NCBI GenBank assembly: GCA_022432975.1
Contig: CM039514.1
Span: forward strand, 7,361,519 to 7,425,518
DNA: 64,000 nt
Direction of reading: 5' to 3'
From: Begonia masoniana
Lineage: Eukaryota; Streptophyta; Magnoliopsida; Cucurbitales; Begoniaceae
Shown piece by piece: positions 47,575-59,673 of the stretch (positions are counted from its first letter, which is position 1; every line of letters begins with the position of its first letter). Made by a program: the position numbers and the translations under genes. Under the pieces are notes generated by a model. The model saw only the letters and a program-made list of their open reading frames with translations. It made no database searches and was not told the origin of the DNA.

Positions 47575-50402
47575 TGTAACGACCCGAAACCGGACCCGAT
47601 CGGAATCCAGAATCGGAGCCGTCACTCCGGGACAATTAACAGAAAACGGTGACTATTTTTTTTGAACAATTGAACAGAACATTTACAGACTTTAAAACTT
47701 GACAGGGAGAGAGTTCCCTGGAGTTGAAAGCGGAACAGGTTTCAGTAAACAGGACATTAGCAGGAAACAGGACAGAGAACGTTTACCAAAATGCACTGGA
47801 CAATCTTTGAAACCGACTGAACCTTTTGAACTTCACAGAAAACAGAAATAAAATGACAGAAGGCGTGTGCTACCAATCCAATGCAAAACCCTGAACATAA
47901 AATTTTACAGAGAGGGAAGGACTACGATGAGTAACAAAACAGAAGGCAATGACATTGGATTCAGAATTCAGAAAATGCATGGCAGAATTGAAATGGGAAG
48001 ACATATTAATATTTGAAAACAGACTTCAAAATAGATGACAGAATCAAAACAGGGAAACATATTCAAAACTGGACGACAGCAGAATGCATGACAGAAAGGG
48101 ATCAGGTTACTTGGAACATTTAAATAAAAGGCTGGGTGGACGTCGGGCATGCAGAGAACAATGTAATAAAATGCATGCATTGAAAATGACTGAGAAGTAT
48201 AAACTGAAAAGAAAGCTACAGTGCAAACCGACATTGGTAAACAAACAGGTCTCAATAATGGATGACCGAACAGAAATAGGCATAAGACTGGCGGAAATGG
48301 AAACAGGAAACAGTGGCGGAAGACTTAGGCGAATAACTGGCGGAAGATGTAGTTTTAAACTGAACCGGAAGAGAAATCGGTGGCTGACGTCATCGGAAGA
48401 GGTAAATGACGTCATCGGAAGAGGCAGACAACAGACGAAGCCGGCAGAAGGTGATGACGTCAGCCGGAAGATGTTCTGACGTCATCGGAAGAAGCTGAGT
48501 AAAGCCGGATCGGATGTGTGATGACGTCATCGGAAGATGGGATGACGTCATCGGAAAATATAGGCAGCAGACAGAATCGGATGTATGATGACGTCATCGG
48601 AAGATGGGATGACGTCATCGGAAGACAAAGACAGAATCTGTGAATAAACTGGGCGGAAAACTTATGATGACGTCAACCGGAAGAATGGATGACGTCATCG
48701 GAAGAAACAGGCAATAAACAGACTTTAAACCAAATCGGCAGAAGATGATGACGTCAGCCGGAAGACGAATGACGTCACCGGTAGAAGAAAAGTGTGAACA
48801 GTAACCGGAAGACGCAATCGGAAGACATAGTTTTAAAGACAGAATTACAACTTTTTAACAGGAAGACATTCCCAACAGAAAACTTTAAAACAGAAGACAT
48901 AAAGATGACGTCATCGGCAGGAAACAGGCAATGAACATAATCGGAATGTGTGATGACGTCATCGGCAGGAAAGAAAAACTATACAAAATCACACACTCGC
49001 AGAGGGCATGAAAACAGAAGACATACAGGTTTCAGACCTTCAAACCCGATTCAAACGAAGTTGTAAAAATATACTTTACAATGGACAGGACTTCAAGAAA
49101 AACATCTGCATGGATAGCCCTAAATCTCAAGACTATCCATGCATGACCTGAAAATGGAGAAATCCCAAACAGATCCAGAATAACTCGAAACACATTTTAT
49201 ACAACTGACATTTACGGAGGTTTAAAAGAACTTGAACACCAAAAACCTGTACATTATTCAAATTTCTAACAGAATCCTAGCAGAGCTTTTAAACGAAACA
49301 ACAACATTCCAGATATGGACTTCACATAAAAACTTGAACCTCAAAAACAGAAGAGTGTCTGACAGCAGCAACCAAAACCCGAGAGCTCGTCCACCAGCCA
49401 CCTATTCCTCAGTTTGAGGCACGAAGTCCTCAATCACGGGTTTCAGTACCTACAGCAGGGAGTTCATCTATGAGCCTAAAGCTCAGTAAGAACATATATA
49501 TAATGCAGTGATGCATATGCTATGCATGCGGTTTTTCAGAAATTCAGTGACAGTACAGTACATTTCGGAACATTACAGAACATTACTTTTATCTGTCAGA
49601 AAGTGGGGCTTATAGGAAAAACTGGCGTAACAGAAGTGCACTAAAGGCACTAAACAGATTTACAGAAACAGAAACAGAACACCAGTCCCCGTCCCACACT
49701 TAACCAGTACATTTTATTACAGTCAGATTTTTATCTTGTTTAACTTTAAAACGGTGCAGAAAACAGTTTGCATGAACTTTCAGAAATATCGTGTATGCAT
49801 GGACATTCTCAGTGCTTACAGTTAATACAGCAGACAACAGGAATAACAGAACAGAACCTAAAGGAAAAACAGACAGCTCAATGTAACCTCAGCTTATCTA
49901 CCCGAAACAACCCGACAGAAACCATTCTTAGTACCTCCTTGATGTAGGGCCTTAAGGGCCAACCTACAGATATGAACTTACCTGTGATCTTCGGTGCTGC
50001 GAGCTGAAACGTCTCGGTGATGCTCGAACCTTTGCTGAAGAAAGCAGAAAATGGAAGTCTTTTGAAGGGTTTAAAATCGCCAGGAGGAAGGAAAAACCCG
50101 AGAGTAGTGGAAGAAAGCAGATGAGAAAAATGAAGGTTTCGCATAGGGATTGGAGTATGTCTTGTTCAATAAGTTGCCAAGTGTCGATGGCATATTGGTT
50201 CTTTCTCACCAACCTTAAATTCTTCCCCTTTTACCCTCCCATGCATTTCTAACTTAATGTTTATGTTTTGGTTACTCCATAGTTTAGTTTTCCACTAAAC
50301 ATTCCTTCAACTTCACCAAAACATACATTACATTAATGTAGACTTAATCCCATTCGATAATTTCGAGGGATAAATTCCCGGCCAAAAATGCCGGGCGTTA
50401 CA
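47575..50402 (-). mobile_element. LTR of family B, solo, no matching TSD
   Basis: Minus strand TGTAACGCCCGGC at 50402 to GGTCGTTACA at 47575. 49340-50300 is clearly homologous to the LTRs at 5298-6536 and 8269-9503. Flanks ACATT and AATAA do not match, so it may come from recombination between elements or have a damaged edge. Arms CCTACAGCAGGGAG (49449-49462) and CTCCTTGATGTAGG (49935-49948) are mostly complementary. The ORFs within are not genes. Confidence 0.8.
48384..48963. promoter_or_regulatory. Cluster of 14 TGACGTCA palindromes inside a family B LTR
   Basis: At least 14 copies of TGACGTCA in about 580 bp, mostly in the context GATGACGTCATCGGAAG. TGACGTCA is the consensus core for bZIP factors (TGA/CREB-type), so this could be a multi-site enhancer of the LTR. 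The long ORFs crossing it are chance consequences of the repeat. Confidence 0.8.
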
Positions 50403-50965
50403 AATAACGTAGTTTAATTAAAAAAAAATCCAATAGCTGATTAACAAAATGAAATTAAATGCAACTAAATGTATAAAATCTTTTTAACGATAGATAATCA
50501 TAAATTTATCTTTTATTCAAAACCAATGTCAACTTCTTCCTTTGTATGCTCATCTGTCTCTGGAGGATTCCCGATCAGCGCCAGTTCTTCCTCAGATAAA
50601 AATTCACCTACATCACAAGTTACAAAATGGTGAGAAAAACTCAATAAGTAAAAATACGTGCAAGTTGCAAAACATTTACTTTTACTTAATCCTGTTAACT
50701 ATTACAAACTGGTTGGAACCCAACATTCTTTTAAGACTTGGTCATCTCATGACTTCGTCATCTTTTACTTTTACTTTTACTTTTATTTTTAACGTTCAAT
50801 CTCTTGCTATCACGTATTTGCCATCAATTCAATCATTTTCATACACATGTAAATGTCCTACCAATTTTATCTTTTAAACAATTTTATGTCAATGCTCTAA
50901 CATGTGTGCCCAAACATAAAAAACGTGTGATAAAATAAAATAATAATAAAGAAAATAATATCTAT

Positions 50966-53900
50966 TGTAACACCCGGCATTTATTTGCCATGTAATCGTT
51001 TTCCCAAATCGTATAAGCGGGATCAATATTATTTTAATAATACAATGAATGTTTTGGTTGAATTGTTGGAATAATTAGTGGAGAACTAAACTAATGTGGA
51101 ACCAAAACAAATCAATTAACAAGTTGGTTAGAATCAAATAGAGGGGTTGTTTAGGTAAGAATTGTGGTTGGTGGGAAGGAACCAATATGTCATCGACACT
51201 TGGCAACTTGCTGAACAAGACATACTCCACTTCCTACGTGAAACCCACTTCACTCTTTCCATTCTCTTCTCTGCATTCTCTCTTCCTGTCGACAAACAAC
51301 CATCGAAGTTACGTCGATCTCCTCTGATTTCTTTCTGCTCCTCCGCTAAGGTAAACATCTACTAATGCTAACGAGTTTAGACAAGTTTAACGTGAGTTTT
51401 ACTGAGGTTTAGGGTTATGATATTAGAGTGAGAACTCACTATTTTTGGATAAAAACACGTTGGTGTGTTCTCTAAAGGGTTGAAATGAGTTTGTTGCATA
51501 TCCTGCCAAGTATTAGTTAGCATTTGCAGCTTGATGATTTTCTTTCATGCACATCATAGGTTCGTGCATTTCCGAGACGATCAAGAATATCAACTCGACA
51601 GCAACCAGGTAAGTTCATACGCATAGACTCGGCCCTTAAGGTCCTACATCACAGAGGTACTAGGTTTTCACTTCTGTCGGGGTTGTTCTGGGTAGAAAAG
51701 TTAGGGTTATAACCTGAGATGTCTGTATTTTCTGTTGTCTGTTGTCTTATTTCTGTTATCTGCCAGTTTAAGTTCAGGCACCGTTCATGCATACACGTTT
51801 TCTCTAAAGGACATGCAAATATTTTCTGTACACAGTTTTGAAGTTAAGAAAGATAAAATCTGACTGTCTGAAATATACCGGTTAAGTGTGGGACGGGGAC
51901 TGGCACTCTGTTCTGTTCTGATTCTGTACTGTTTACTGTTATGTGCCTGATAGTGCACTCTCTGTATCGCCAGTTCCCCTATAAGCTCCACTTATACCTC
52001 ACTGTCACTGGAAGATAAATGTTCTATACTGTCATTGTATTTCTGAAAGTTCATGCATAGCATATGTATCACTGCATTTATATATGTTCTTACTGAGTTT
52101 TAGACTCATAGGTGAACTCCCTGGTGTAGGTACTGAACCCGAAAATGAAGACTTTGTGCCTCAGTCTGATAAATAGGTGGCTGGTGATTCGAGCTCATGG
52201 GGGTTTGGTTGCTGCAGCCAGACATGCTTCTGTTCAGAGGTTTAAGTTTTTTAAAGTATAGTCTATGTCTGTAAAGTTTTCTGAAATTCTGGTTTTTGTT
52301 CTAAAAACTCTGTAGAAAACTTCTGTCTTGGAAAATTCTGCAAATATATGTTAGGTTCTGTACTGATCCTCAGATTTTAATACAATGTGTGAAATCTGTT
52401 TTGATGTTTAAAACCTCTGTTGATAGTTGCATTTTTAAATATTCCGTGGTTGATGTATTTAAATCCTCTGTATTTGACAGTTAAGTTTGTATTCTAAAGT
52501 ATTCTGGAAATGGTTTGGAATATTTTCTGTTAGTCCATGCATGGATGGTCTCAGGTTTTTGAGCTATCTATGCAGTGTGATTATTCTTAAGTTTCTGTTA
52601 TGCCTTATGTTGTGCTCGAGAACCATGTTTTGAAGTGGTTTGAGAATCTGAGACTTTTAGGTCTTCTGTTTTTATGCTCTCTGTTTGTGTGTCTTCCTAT
52701 CAAAAGTTGTAAATTCTGCCTTTGAAACTATGTCTACCGATTGATACTGTTCACATTTTGTCTTATTCACATCTACCGCCAAACATTGGTTTTGCCATAG
52801 GTTTTTCTTCTGCCGATTACGTTTAATGCCTGTATCTTCCGGTTGACGTCATCCATCTTCCGGCTGACGTCATCACCTCATCCGATTTCATTTCTGCCTA
52901 CATCCACCACTGCCTGTTTCTCTTTAAAAACTTCATCCACCGTTGCCTTATATTTTATATCCACCGATTGTCACTGTTCATTTCTGCCTACATCCACCGC
53001 TGCCTGTTTCTCTTTAAAAACTTCATCCACCGTTGCCTTATATTTTATATCCACCGATTGTCACTGTTCATCTTTTGTCGTATTCTCATCCACCGATAGC
53101 TTTTATCTTCTGCCCAGTTTTACTCAGCTTCTTCCGCCTGACGTCACCTCTGTTTCTGTCTTTACAATTTCATCTTCCGTCTGACGTCATCTGTTTTGTC
53201 TTATTCATATCAACCGGCGAATAGTGCATTCTGCCTGCATTCACCGCTACCTTTAAGATACATCTTCCGTCTGACGTCAGCTGCATCCACCGCCTGACGT
53301 CACCTCCGTTTTTGCCCTCAAAACTAAGTCATCCGACAGCCTTCTTCCGCCAGTCTTCTACCTATGTCTTCCACCAAGAATTTCCTGCCTTCTGTCGCCA
53401 TTTATAACTGTCATCTAGATTCTTTTTATATGTCTTCCTGCACTCTTCAAATTCCACCTTGCCTGATATTCTAAATGTCCAAAGTCTAGATCCCTTCCGT
53501 CTCCCTGTTTTCTTCAGTCTGTTATTCCTGTGGTTCAAAGTTTACCTGTCTTCTGATTCTGTTCCAAGTATTCTCATTTCCTTCTGTTGTTTATCCTGCA
53601 ATTTGTTTTTAACTGTTTTCTTTCCCGTTATGATATCGACTCCAGAGAACTCTCTCTCTCTGTCGTCTTGTTTTACTTCTGCCATGCATTTCTGTAATCT
53701 GATTTCAATATGTTTTTACCTTCTATTTCCTGTTTTCACATCTCCCAGTCTTCAATCACTGTGGTTTCTCCCTATCTGTAAAGTCATATTTTTAGGGTTT
53801 GCATTAACAGTGCATGTCTTCCGTCATTCGATTCTGTCTTCTGTTAAGGTCTCAAGGTTCAGTCGGCTTTCCATAAGTTGTCCAAGCATTTGGTAAATGT

Positions 53901-54022
53901 TTTCTGCCTCTCTGTTTCAGTAACTCTGTCTGTTTTATTTAAAAAAAAATATATGTCTCGTTTTCTGTAAATGTTCCGGAGTGATGGCTCCTCGGACCCG
54001 ATCGGGTTTTGGGGCTGTCACA
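50966..54022 (+). mobile_element. Solo LTR of family B, complete (TSD TCTAT)
   Basis: From TGTAACACCCGGC to GGGGCTGTCACA, 3057 bp, flanked by TCTAT at 50961-50965 and 54023-54027. This gives the full length of the family B LTR. Sense landmarks: AGGTAAGT at 51607-51614, the GGCCCTTAAGG palindrome near 51631, and arms CCTACATCACAGAG (51643-51656) and CTCCCTGGTGTAGG (52117-52130). 52740-53340 holds CATCCACCG words and six TGACGTCA sites. Confidence 0.95.
52891..53070. repeat. 90-bp tandem duplication in the family B LTR
   Basis: Two nearly identical 90-bp copies starting TTTCTGCCTACATCCACC at 52891 and 52981, differing at one base near the start (CACTGCC versus CGCTGCC). Confidence 0.9.
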
Positions 54023-55211
54023 TCTATCCTGTAATGTAAGGTCGTAGTCAAAACGTTGCAAAACGTTGTATTTACACTTAGTTGAATTCCGAGCAATTAT
54101 TGTTAATCGAGATATTCCAATATTCTAAAATAATACCTTGTTCAAATAAAATCTTTGGTATTAAATTCATACTTAATAAATCCAATTTCAAAGAAATTTG
54201 AGCAAAAATTCCTTACGTTGTATCCTTATGTCGGATCGGGTTGGTTTGATCGATTTGGATTGATTCGGACAGTTCCGACATTTTCCTGCCTAAATCAAAT
54301 GTCAATATTAAAATCTAACTTAATTATTTCAACTTCAGAAGAATTTGGGGAAAAACTTCTTACCGGTTTAATCTTCGATCGGTCCGGTTTGATTCGGGTG
54401 GAAATTTAGTTCGGGTCTGGTTCGGGTGAACAGTGCTGGTTTGGGTCGGTTCGGGTAAACAATGCCCGTTTGGTTTGGTTCACTGTTGGTCTGGATTTAA
54501 GTGAACCGGTTCGGTTCTGGTTCACTAGACTGGTTCAGGTTTTAAAAGAACACCAAGTTCTCCTTCTTCCTCGTGATTTCTGTCGAGAGAGAGAAAGAGA
54601 GTATCTGGGAGTGAAATAGAGGGAGTGAGAAATCGAGGGGAAGAGATAGGAACAGAGAGAGATGAGAGATTTTACTTCGATGGTTGCCGTCGATGAGGGA
54701 TTTGTTTGCGTCGGTGGCCGAGCTCGCTTCGTCTGAAGACCGAGGTAAGTTCCTTTTTATGTCTGAAGGACTCGAGAGGGAGAGGAGAGCTGTGGGTGAT
54801 TTCCTCCTTCACCGAGCCTCTATTTATAGGGGAGGTTCACCCCGCTCTTTCAATTTTTTCTATAGGAGGGTGACCAATCTTTCCATAAGAAGAGGTATGA
54901 AGCTGCCCTTTTCCCATGGGCAGGTTCATAATCGAAGAAGGAAGGAGTTGATTTCCTTACCTTTTACAGAATTGATTTCCATAATTTTCATATACTTGAT
55001 TGAAATTATGGTTGGATTGTTGTTTGATTGAGCTGTAAATGGGGCAATTAGATTTAATTGCCTTCTAATTAGGGCTAGGTTGGATCTCTAGCTAGGTATC
55101 AATTGAGCTGAATTGAGAAAATTAGATTAATTGGTTGTTGATTAAGATTTATTATGCAGAATTGGGAACCCTATAATAGCTTGATTTGGGGAAATTATTG
55201 ATGCGTTACAA

Positions 55212-56136
55212 TTTACCCTCCTTAAAAGAAATTTCATCATCGAAATTGAAACAATTACATAAATTACTCGGGGTAGATCTTTGTCATGTCCTCTTCTTTT
55301 TCCCAAGTTGCTTCCTCAATGTTTCGATTCCTCCACAGTACTCTAACAAGCGAGACCTTCTTTTTACTCAATTTTATTTCATTTGAATCTAGAATCTGAA
55401 TTGGTCTTTCTTCATATGATAGATCGGGGTTAATTGCAAAGTCAGGAGATCTCAATGGTAAGACATGGGAGGAGTCTGGAACGTACTTCTTCAACATCGA
55501 GACATGAAAGACGTTGTGTACATGCTTGAATGAATCCGGTAATTCTAGCTGGTAGGCAACTTCTCCTACTTTCCTTAAGATTCTAAATGGGTCTGTGAAT
55601 CTTGGGCTCAACTTTCATTTCTTTTCAAAGCGCATCACACCTCTCGTTGGCGAGATTTTCAGAAAAACTTGATCTCCCACAGCAAACTCCAACTTTCTTC
55701 TTCTTCTATCGCCGTAATTTTTTTGTCTACTCTGAGCCGTAAGAATTCTTTTCCAGATTAATGTAACGATCTCATCTGTCTGCCTCAAAATATCTGGCCC
55801 AACAAGTACTCATTCGCCCACTTCGTTCCAATGTACTGGATATTTGCATTTTCTACCATATAAAGCTTCATAAGGTGTCATCCCGATCGAAGCTTGATAA
55901 CTGTTGTTCTAGATGAACTCCACCAATGACAGGTTCTTACTCTAATTTCCTTGAAAGTCAATAATACAAGCCCGTAATATATCCTCCAGGGTCTGAATCG
56001 TTCTTTCCGATTGTCCATCTGTCTGAGGGTGAAAAGTTGTACTGAAATTCAACTGAGTACCCATAGCTTTCTGCATACTCTTCCAAAATTTTGAGGCAAA
56101 TCGGGGATGGACTATCATACTCTTCCAATATATCAA
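55212..56136 (-). pseudogene. Ty3/gypsy pol fragment: integrase C-terminal half and tail
   Basis: Minus-strand pieces: 56136-55942 has [17 protein letters not shown] with the integrase catalytic Glu, next to a damaged DRDPRF equivalent; 55940-55612 carries SRQKNYGDRRRRKLEFAVGD-type sequence with breaks; 55611-55264 reads MSPRFTDPFRILRKVGEVAYQ and VHNVFHVSMLKKYVPD and ends NIEEATWEKEEDM, the Del/Tekay tail. Its relative at 6537-8268 is similar but clearly a different family. The sequence is cut near 56136, so most of pol is missing. Confidence 0.88.
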
Positions 56137-56581
56137 ATTAATTACACCAATTAATGAATAACATGTAAGAGATAATAATTAAAAATTAGATGGTAAATGT
56201 GATGTTACCTGTATATAACACAGAGGTAAATGTTGTGAGAATGAGAATATTATAGACACATTTACAAAAATTATACGGAGATTTCAATGAAAGGATAAAA
56301 CTTTATAAATTAAATTGAAAGGATACTTGAAATGCAAGTTAAAAATTTCATATTTAAAATGAAAAATTATAGGGTAATTTATATGAAAAATCTTGAGCTA
56401 TGGAGTCATTAACTAAAATGACCCTTATCCGTACCCTTGATTTCCCGTAAAAAAGTTTTCTTTTATTTCTTTATATAACCCTCATAAAATTTTGGCTTCA
56501 CACTAAATCAAAGTCTCGGGTTCTTGAAATAGTTTAAAATCATTGAATAAAACCATGAATTAAGCTGAGGAATAAATGCAG
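56137..56581. other. AT-rich DNA without features
   Basis: No gene or repeat was recognised between the broken pol fragment and the LTR-like block D. Confidence 0.4.
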
Positions 56582-58641
56582 TGTAAAATGCCGAGGGCAA
56601 ACGTGTCCAAAACAAGAAAACAAGAGGCGATCGATCGGCCATTTGACAACCGATCGATCGGCCTCCTTTGGCCGATCAATCGGCTAACGCTCTGGAAAAC
56701 CAGAGCGCTTACCCATTCCGTTGCCGATCGATCGCCCTTACTGGCGATCGATCGGCGAACTCTCTGGATTTTACAATCCAGAGAGTTGCCTTGAATCTTT
56801 CTTCCTCCCTACACATATCACACACTTCACAATTTCCTTCCTCCACCATTCTCTTCATCAACCTACTTCTAAACACATTTCATAACAAACATTTCAACTC
56901 TCATGCATTCCTCACACCACCATTCACCTAAAAACCGACTTGAAACATATTTAAAATATAGTAAAATTTCGTGAAAATAAACACCGTGGATCCGTTTAAA
57001 AACTAAGCATTTGCCTCTGTTTGAATATATCAAAAACACAACAAAATACTATTAATCATCCAAAACACTATACATTAACAATCCAGTTGCCAAGCATCCT
57101 AAAATGAGTCATCTAACTCTAACACACCCAAAATACCTATACAACTTTCCCCCACGGGTCAAAATAGCGTCGACTGCGCCAGCGCACTCCCACGAGCATT
57201 CTCCATCAACCTGCTCATACGTCGGGTTGAGGGATGTCGTCCTCACTTATATCAAAGTCACCTACACCATAGAAATAACCTATGAGCTAAAGGGGCTCAG
57301 TAAATCCTCGTAAATGCAAATGCGTGCTATGCGTGTGAGGTTAAGAAAATCATACATCCATTTTCATTCTTTAGTTACATAGCATGGGCGTCACCGGGGG
57401 TTTACTCTCACCAGATAGAGAGGGCACATCTGGCGGTTAGATAGCCCTTTCCATCTACCGGGGGGAAAACATGCTCTTCCTCTCAGGACAGCCACGTCTG
57501 AACCCAACCCCGACATGACCGTAATTACATACATTCATATCTTTCATTAGTAGTTTCTTTTCATGAAAACGTATGCGGAAATTCATTTTTCGTGCTAGTT
57601 CGTAAAACATGATGCATGGACATGGATCGTGCATTAAAAGTAAGAAAACATAGAGCAATACATAAAAGAACCTATGAAAGAATGCTAATACACAATCAAC
57701 CTAAACTACCCATCCGACCTACACTTAACAATACTTCACCAAATATCCTCAAACAATAACTCTCCTATGGTGTAGGCCGGATCAGCCAAACGAATCACGA
57801 AGACTTACCTCGCGTCCGTAGCACACCGAGCTCCGTCCACGAGCGTTGTTCACCTAAAACATTTCACAACACACGACATTAAACCGAGCCTAAATCATCA
57901 AACTTTGAAAACTAACGAAGCTTCTAGCTAAAGGAAATTTCCTAAAACTCTATTTTGACTCATTGAGGCATTTCATCGAGCAATTCGTGCTCATGAATCC
58001 TTAACCTCCATTAATGGAGTTTTCAAAATCTCCAACCACCAAATTTTGCAATAAATACCATTAAATTGCCCAACTACATCCAATACCCTTAAATACGTCC
58101 ACCAAGGTCATAAATAGGGTAAACCTAACCGTTTCTAACAAAACCCGACTACTTTGTAAAACCCTAAACGAAACCCTAACCATTTAACAACTCAAAAACC
58201 GGAAATAAACTTTTCATAACCATAGAACCTAACCTAGGGAGTGTTTTCGAAGAAGAAACGTGAAGAGCCGATCACCGGAAGTGGAACGTCGATCACCGGA
58301 AGAGAGAACGCATGAGGGGGAAAGAAAATTGCCTAGAGGGTGATTTGGGAGGAGAATCGTGTAAGTGTGAGGGAGGGGAGGGAATTTGTGTTTTTAAGTT
58401 AAAAAATTGATTTGTTGAATGACCATTTTGCCCCTCCATTTGATTTTCTATTATTCCTCTTCTTGTTTCATTAATTGACTAACAATTCATTTTCTCCAAA
58501 TTTCCTTATTTCACCGATAATTCTAATTTATTGCTGGGTTCTATTAAAACTTTCCGTCCGCGAAACAGACTTAATTTGACATATTTACGAAAATGCCATA
58601 TATATTGGAATAATAAAAATCTCATAAAACCGAGCGTTACA
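56582..58641 (-). mobile_element. Solo-LTR-like block D
   Basis: The right end CCGAGCGTTACA (58641) and possible left end TGTAAAATGCCGAG (56582) give TG..CA termini, but the flanks TGCAG and TTAAC do not match, so the left edge is uncertain. Inside, the order of LTR landmarks is the same as in families A-C: arm CCTACACCATAG (57261-57272), arm CTATGGTGTAGG (57765-57776, perfect complement), a small GGC/GCC hairpin, and ACTTACCTCG (sense CGAGGTAAGT) near 57806. No coding sequence. Confidence 0.65.
56630..56790. repeat. Run of perfect GC-rich hairpins (GATCGATCGG words)
   Basis: Consecutive hairpins: GATCGATCGG..CCGATCGATC (about 56628-56660), GCTCTGG-AAAA-CCAGAGC (56689-56706), a 14-bp stem GCCGATCGATCGCC (56723-56736) with its complement (56743-56756) around CTTACT, and a 13-bp stem AACTCTCTGGATT (56758-56770) with its complement (56775-56787) around TTAC. 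Confidence 0.9.
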
Positions 58642-59673
58642 TTAACAAAATAAATATTGAACTATTTTCGTTAACAAACAAACTTTAAACTATCATTTTT
58701 TAACAAAAAAAACCCTAGTGGACTTCTGTTCTCGAGAACAAACTCCCGGTCTGTGACAACTCGCAATGTGAAGGCAAAGAAAGTCTGGTGGGGTCCAGCC
58801 CATACCAATGGGGGTGCACAATCTCACATTACTTGAGATAGTGAAAAATGCATGATTTATAAATAGAGTTTCTCTCCCTACCTAGTACAACGCGTCTTGG
58901 AAATAACTCCAAGAATAAATCTGTACGAACTCTGACCCAAAGCAAACAATATTGTACTGGGAGGATCAGATAACGTTACACGGTATTGTGAACAAGAACC
59001 CATTTTGGAAAACAGGAGCTCGTTCCCGATGATAATCTCCAAAAACATTTATCTCAGAAAATATATCAAACAATAACAGATTTTTTTGAAATTTTCACCA
59101 CATTTCCACTATATCATGAAAAGAAATTCTAGAAATTTTTATATATATATAAAAAAAAACTAACATGCATTTATCCCAAAATTATGAAACTTTTAAAATA
59201 GATTCTTCTTTAACAAAAAATTAGGATATTTTTTTGGATAAATGCAAGATAAGTTCTTTTTGCTAGGGTTGAGCAAAAATCGGCCCGGTCCGGTTTTAAG
59301 GAAGATTGGAACCGAAATAATAAAATTTGGTTTTTTATTTTTAAGACCAGGACTGTTTTTATTTTTTTAAGGACCGGACCAGAACCGGATCCGAATTTTG
59401 GTTCCGGTTCTAGTCCAGTTCCAGTTTTCCCATTTTTTTTTAAATTAAAAAAAAGTCATCGATCTGGTTTAATCATAACATAACAGATTATGCAACAAAC
59501 ATTCTTGATAAACAACCTTCATATTTAAACCGAATAATTGTATAAAACGTTAGTATTCATGGTGTAATAACTCAAGAAACGTGCTGCACAATAACAGAAC
59601 ACAATTCTAAAACATCAGTGGACATTCTAAAAAGTTAAACAGACTTCCATAATGGATAGGCATAAGAAGCATT
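58642..59673. other. Repeat-derived spacer, possible copia LTR fragment
   Basis: No gene. 58750-58990 has the look of a copia LTR or leader (TTATAAATAGAG near 58857, then TGACCCAAAGCAAACAATAT near 58934). 59080-59150 is a diverged piece of the fold-back family. 59275-59450 has GGACCGG/CCGGTTC words. The assignment is tentative. Confidence 0.4.

Larger units (their letters stand above)
47343..55211 (-). mobile_element. Outer gypsy LTR (E), split by two family B LTRs
   Basis: Pieces 47343-47574, 50403-50965 and 54028-55211 together make about 1.98 kb that begins TGTAACGACCCC and ends GATGCGTTACA on the plus strand. Directly right of the end, ATTTACCCTCCTTA is the complement of a polypurine tract, followed by minus-strand pol, so this is a 3' LTR in minus orientation. 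A TATA box CTATAAATAG (minus strand, 54829-54820) lies about 380 bases into the LTR. The joining of the left piece to this LTR rests on its end sequence and on nesting, and is less certain than the right part. Confidence 0.6.

Noticed and set aside
48084..48479. 131-aa ORF through the TGACGTCA cluster
   Set aside because: Produced by short repeats in a family B LTR; not kept in other copies.
53459..53896. 145-aa hydrophobic ORF
   Set aside because: Pyrimidine-rich LTR sequence giving Ser/Phe/Leu-rich translation; no homologue or start context.
54684..55031. 115-aa ORF with a donor-like GAGGTAAGT
   Set aside because: Lies in the outer LTR E, which reads on the minus strand; no conserved domain. 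A genuine plus-strand exon cannot be fully excluded.
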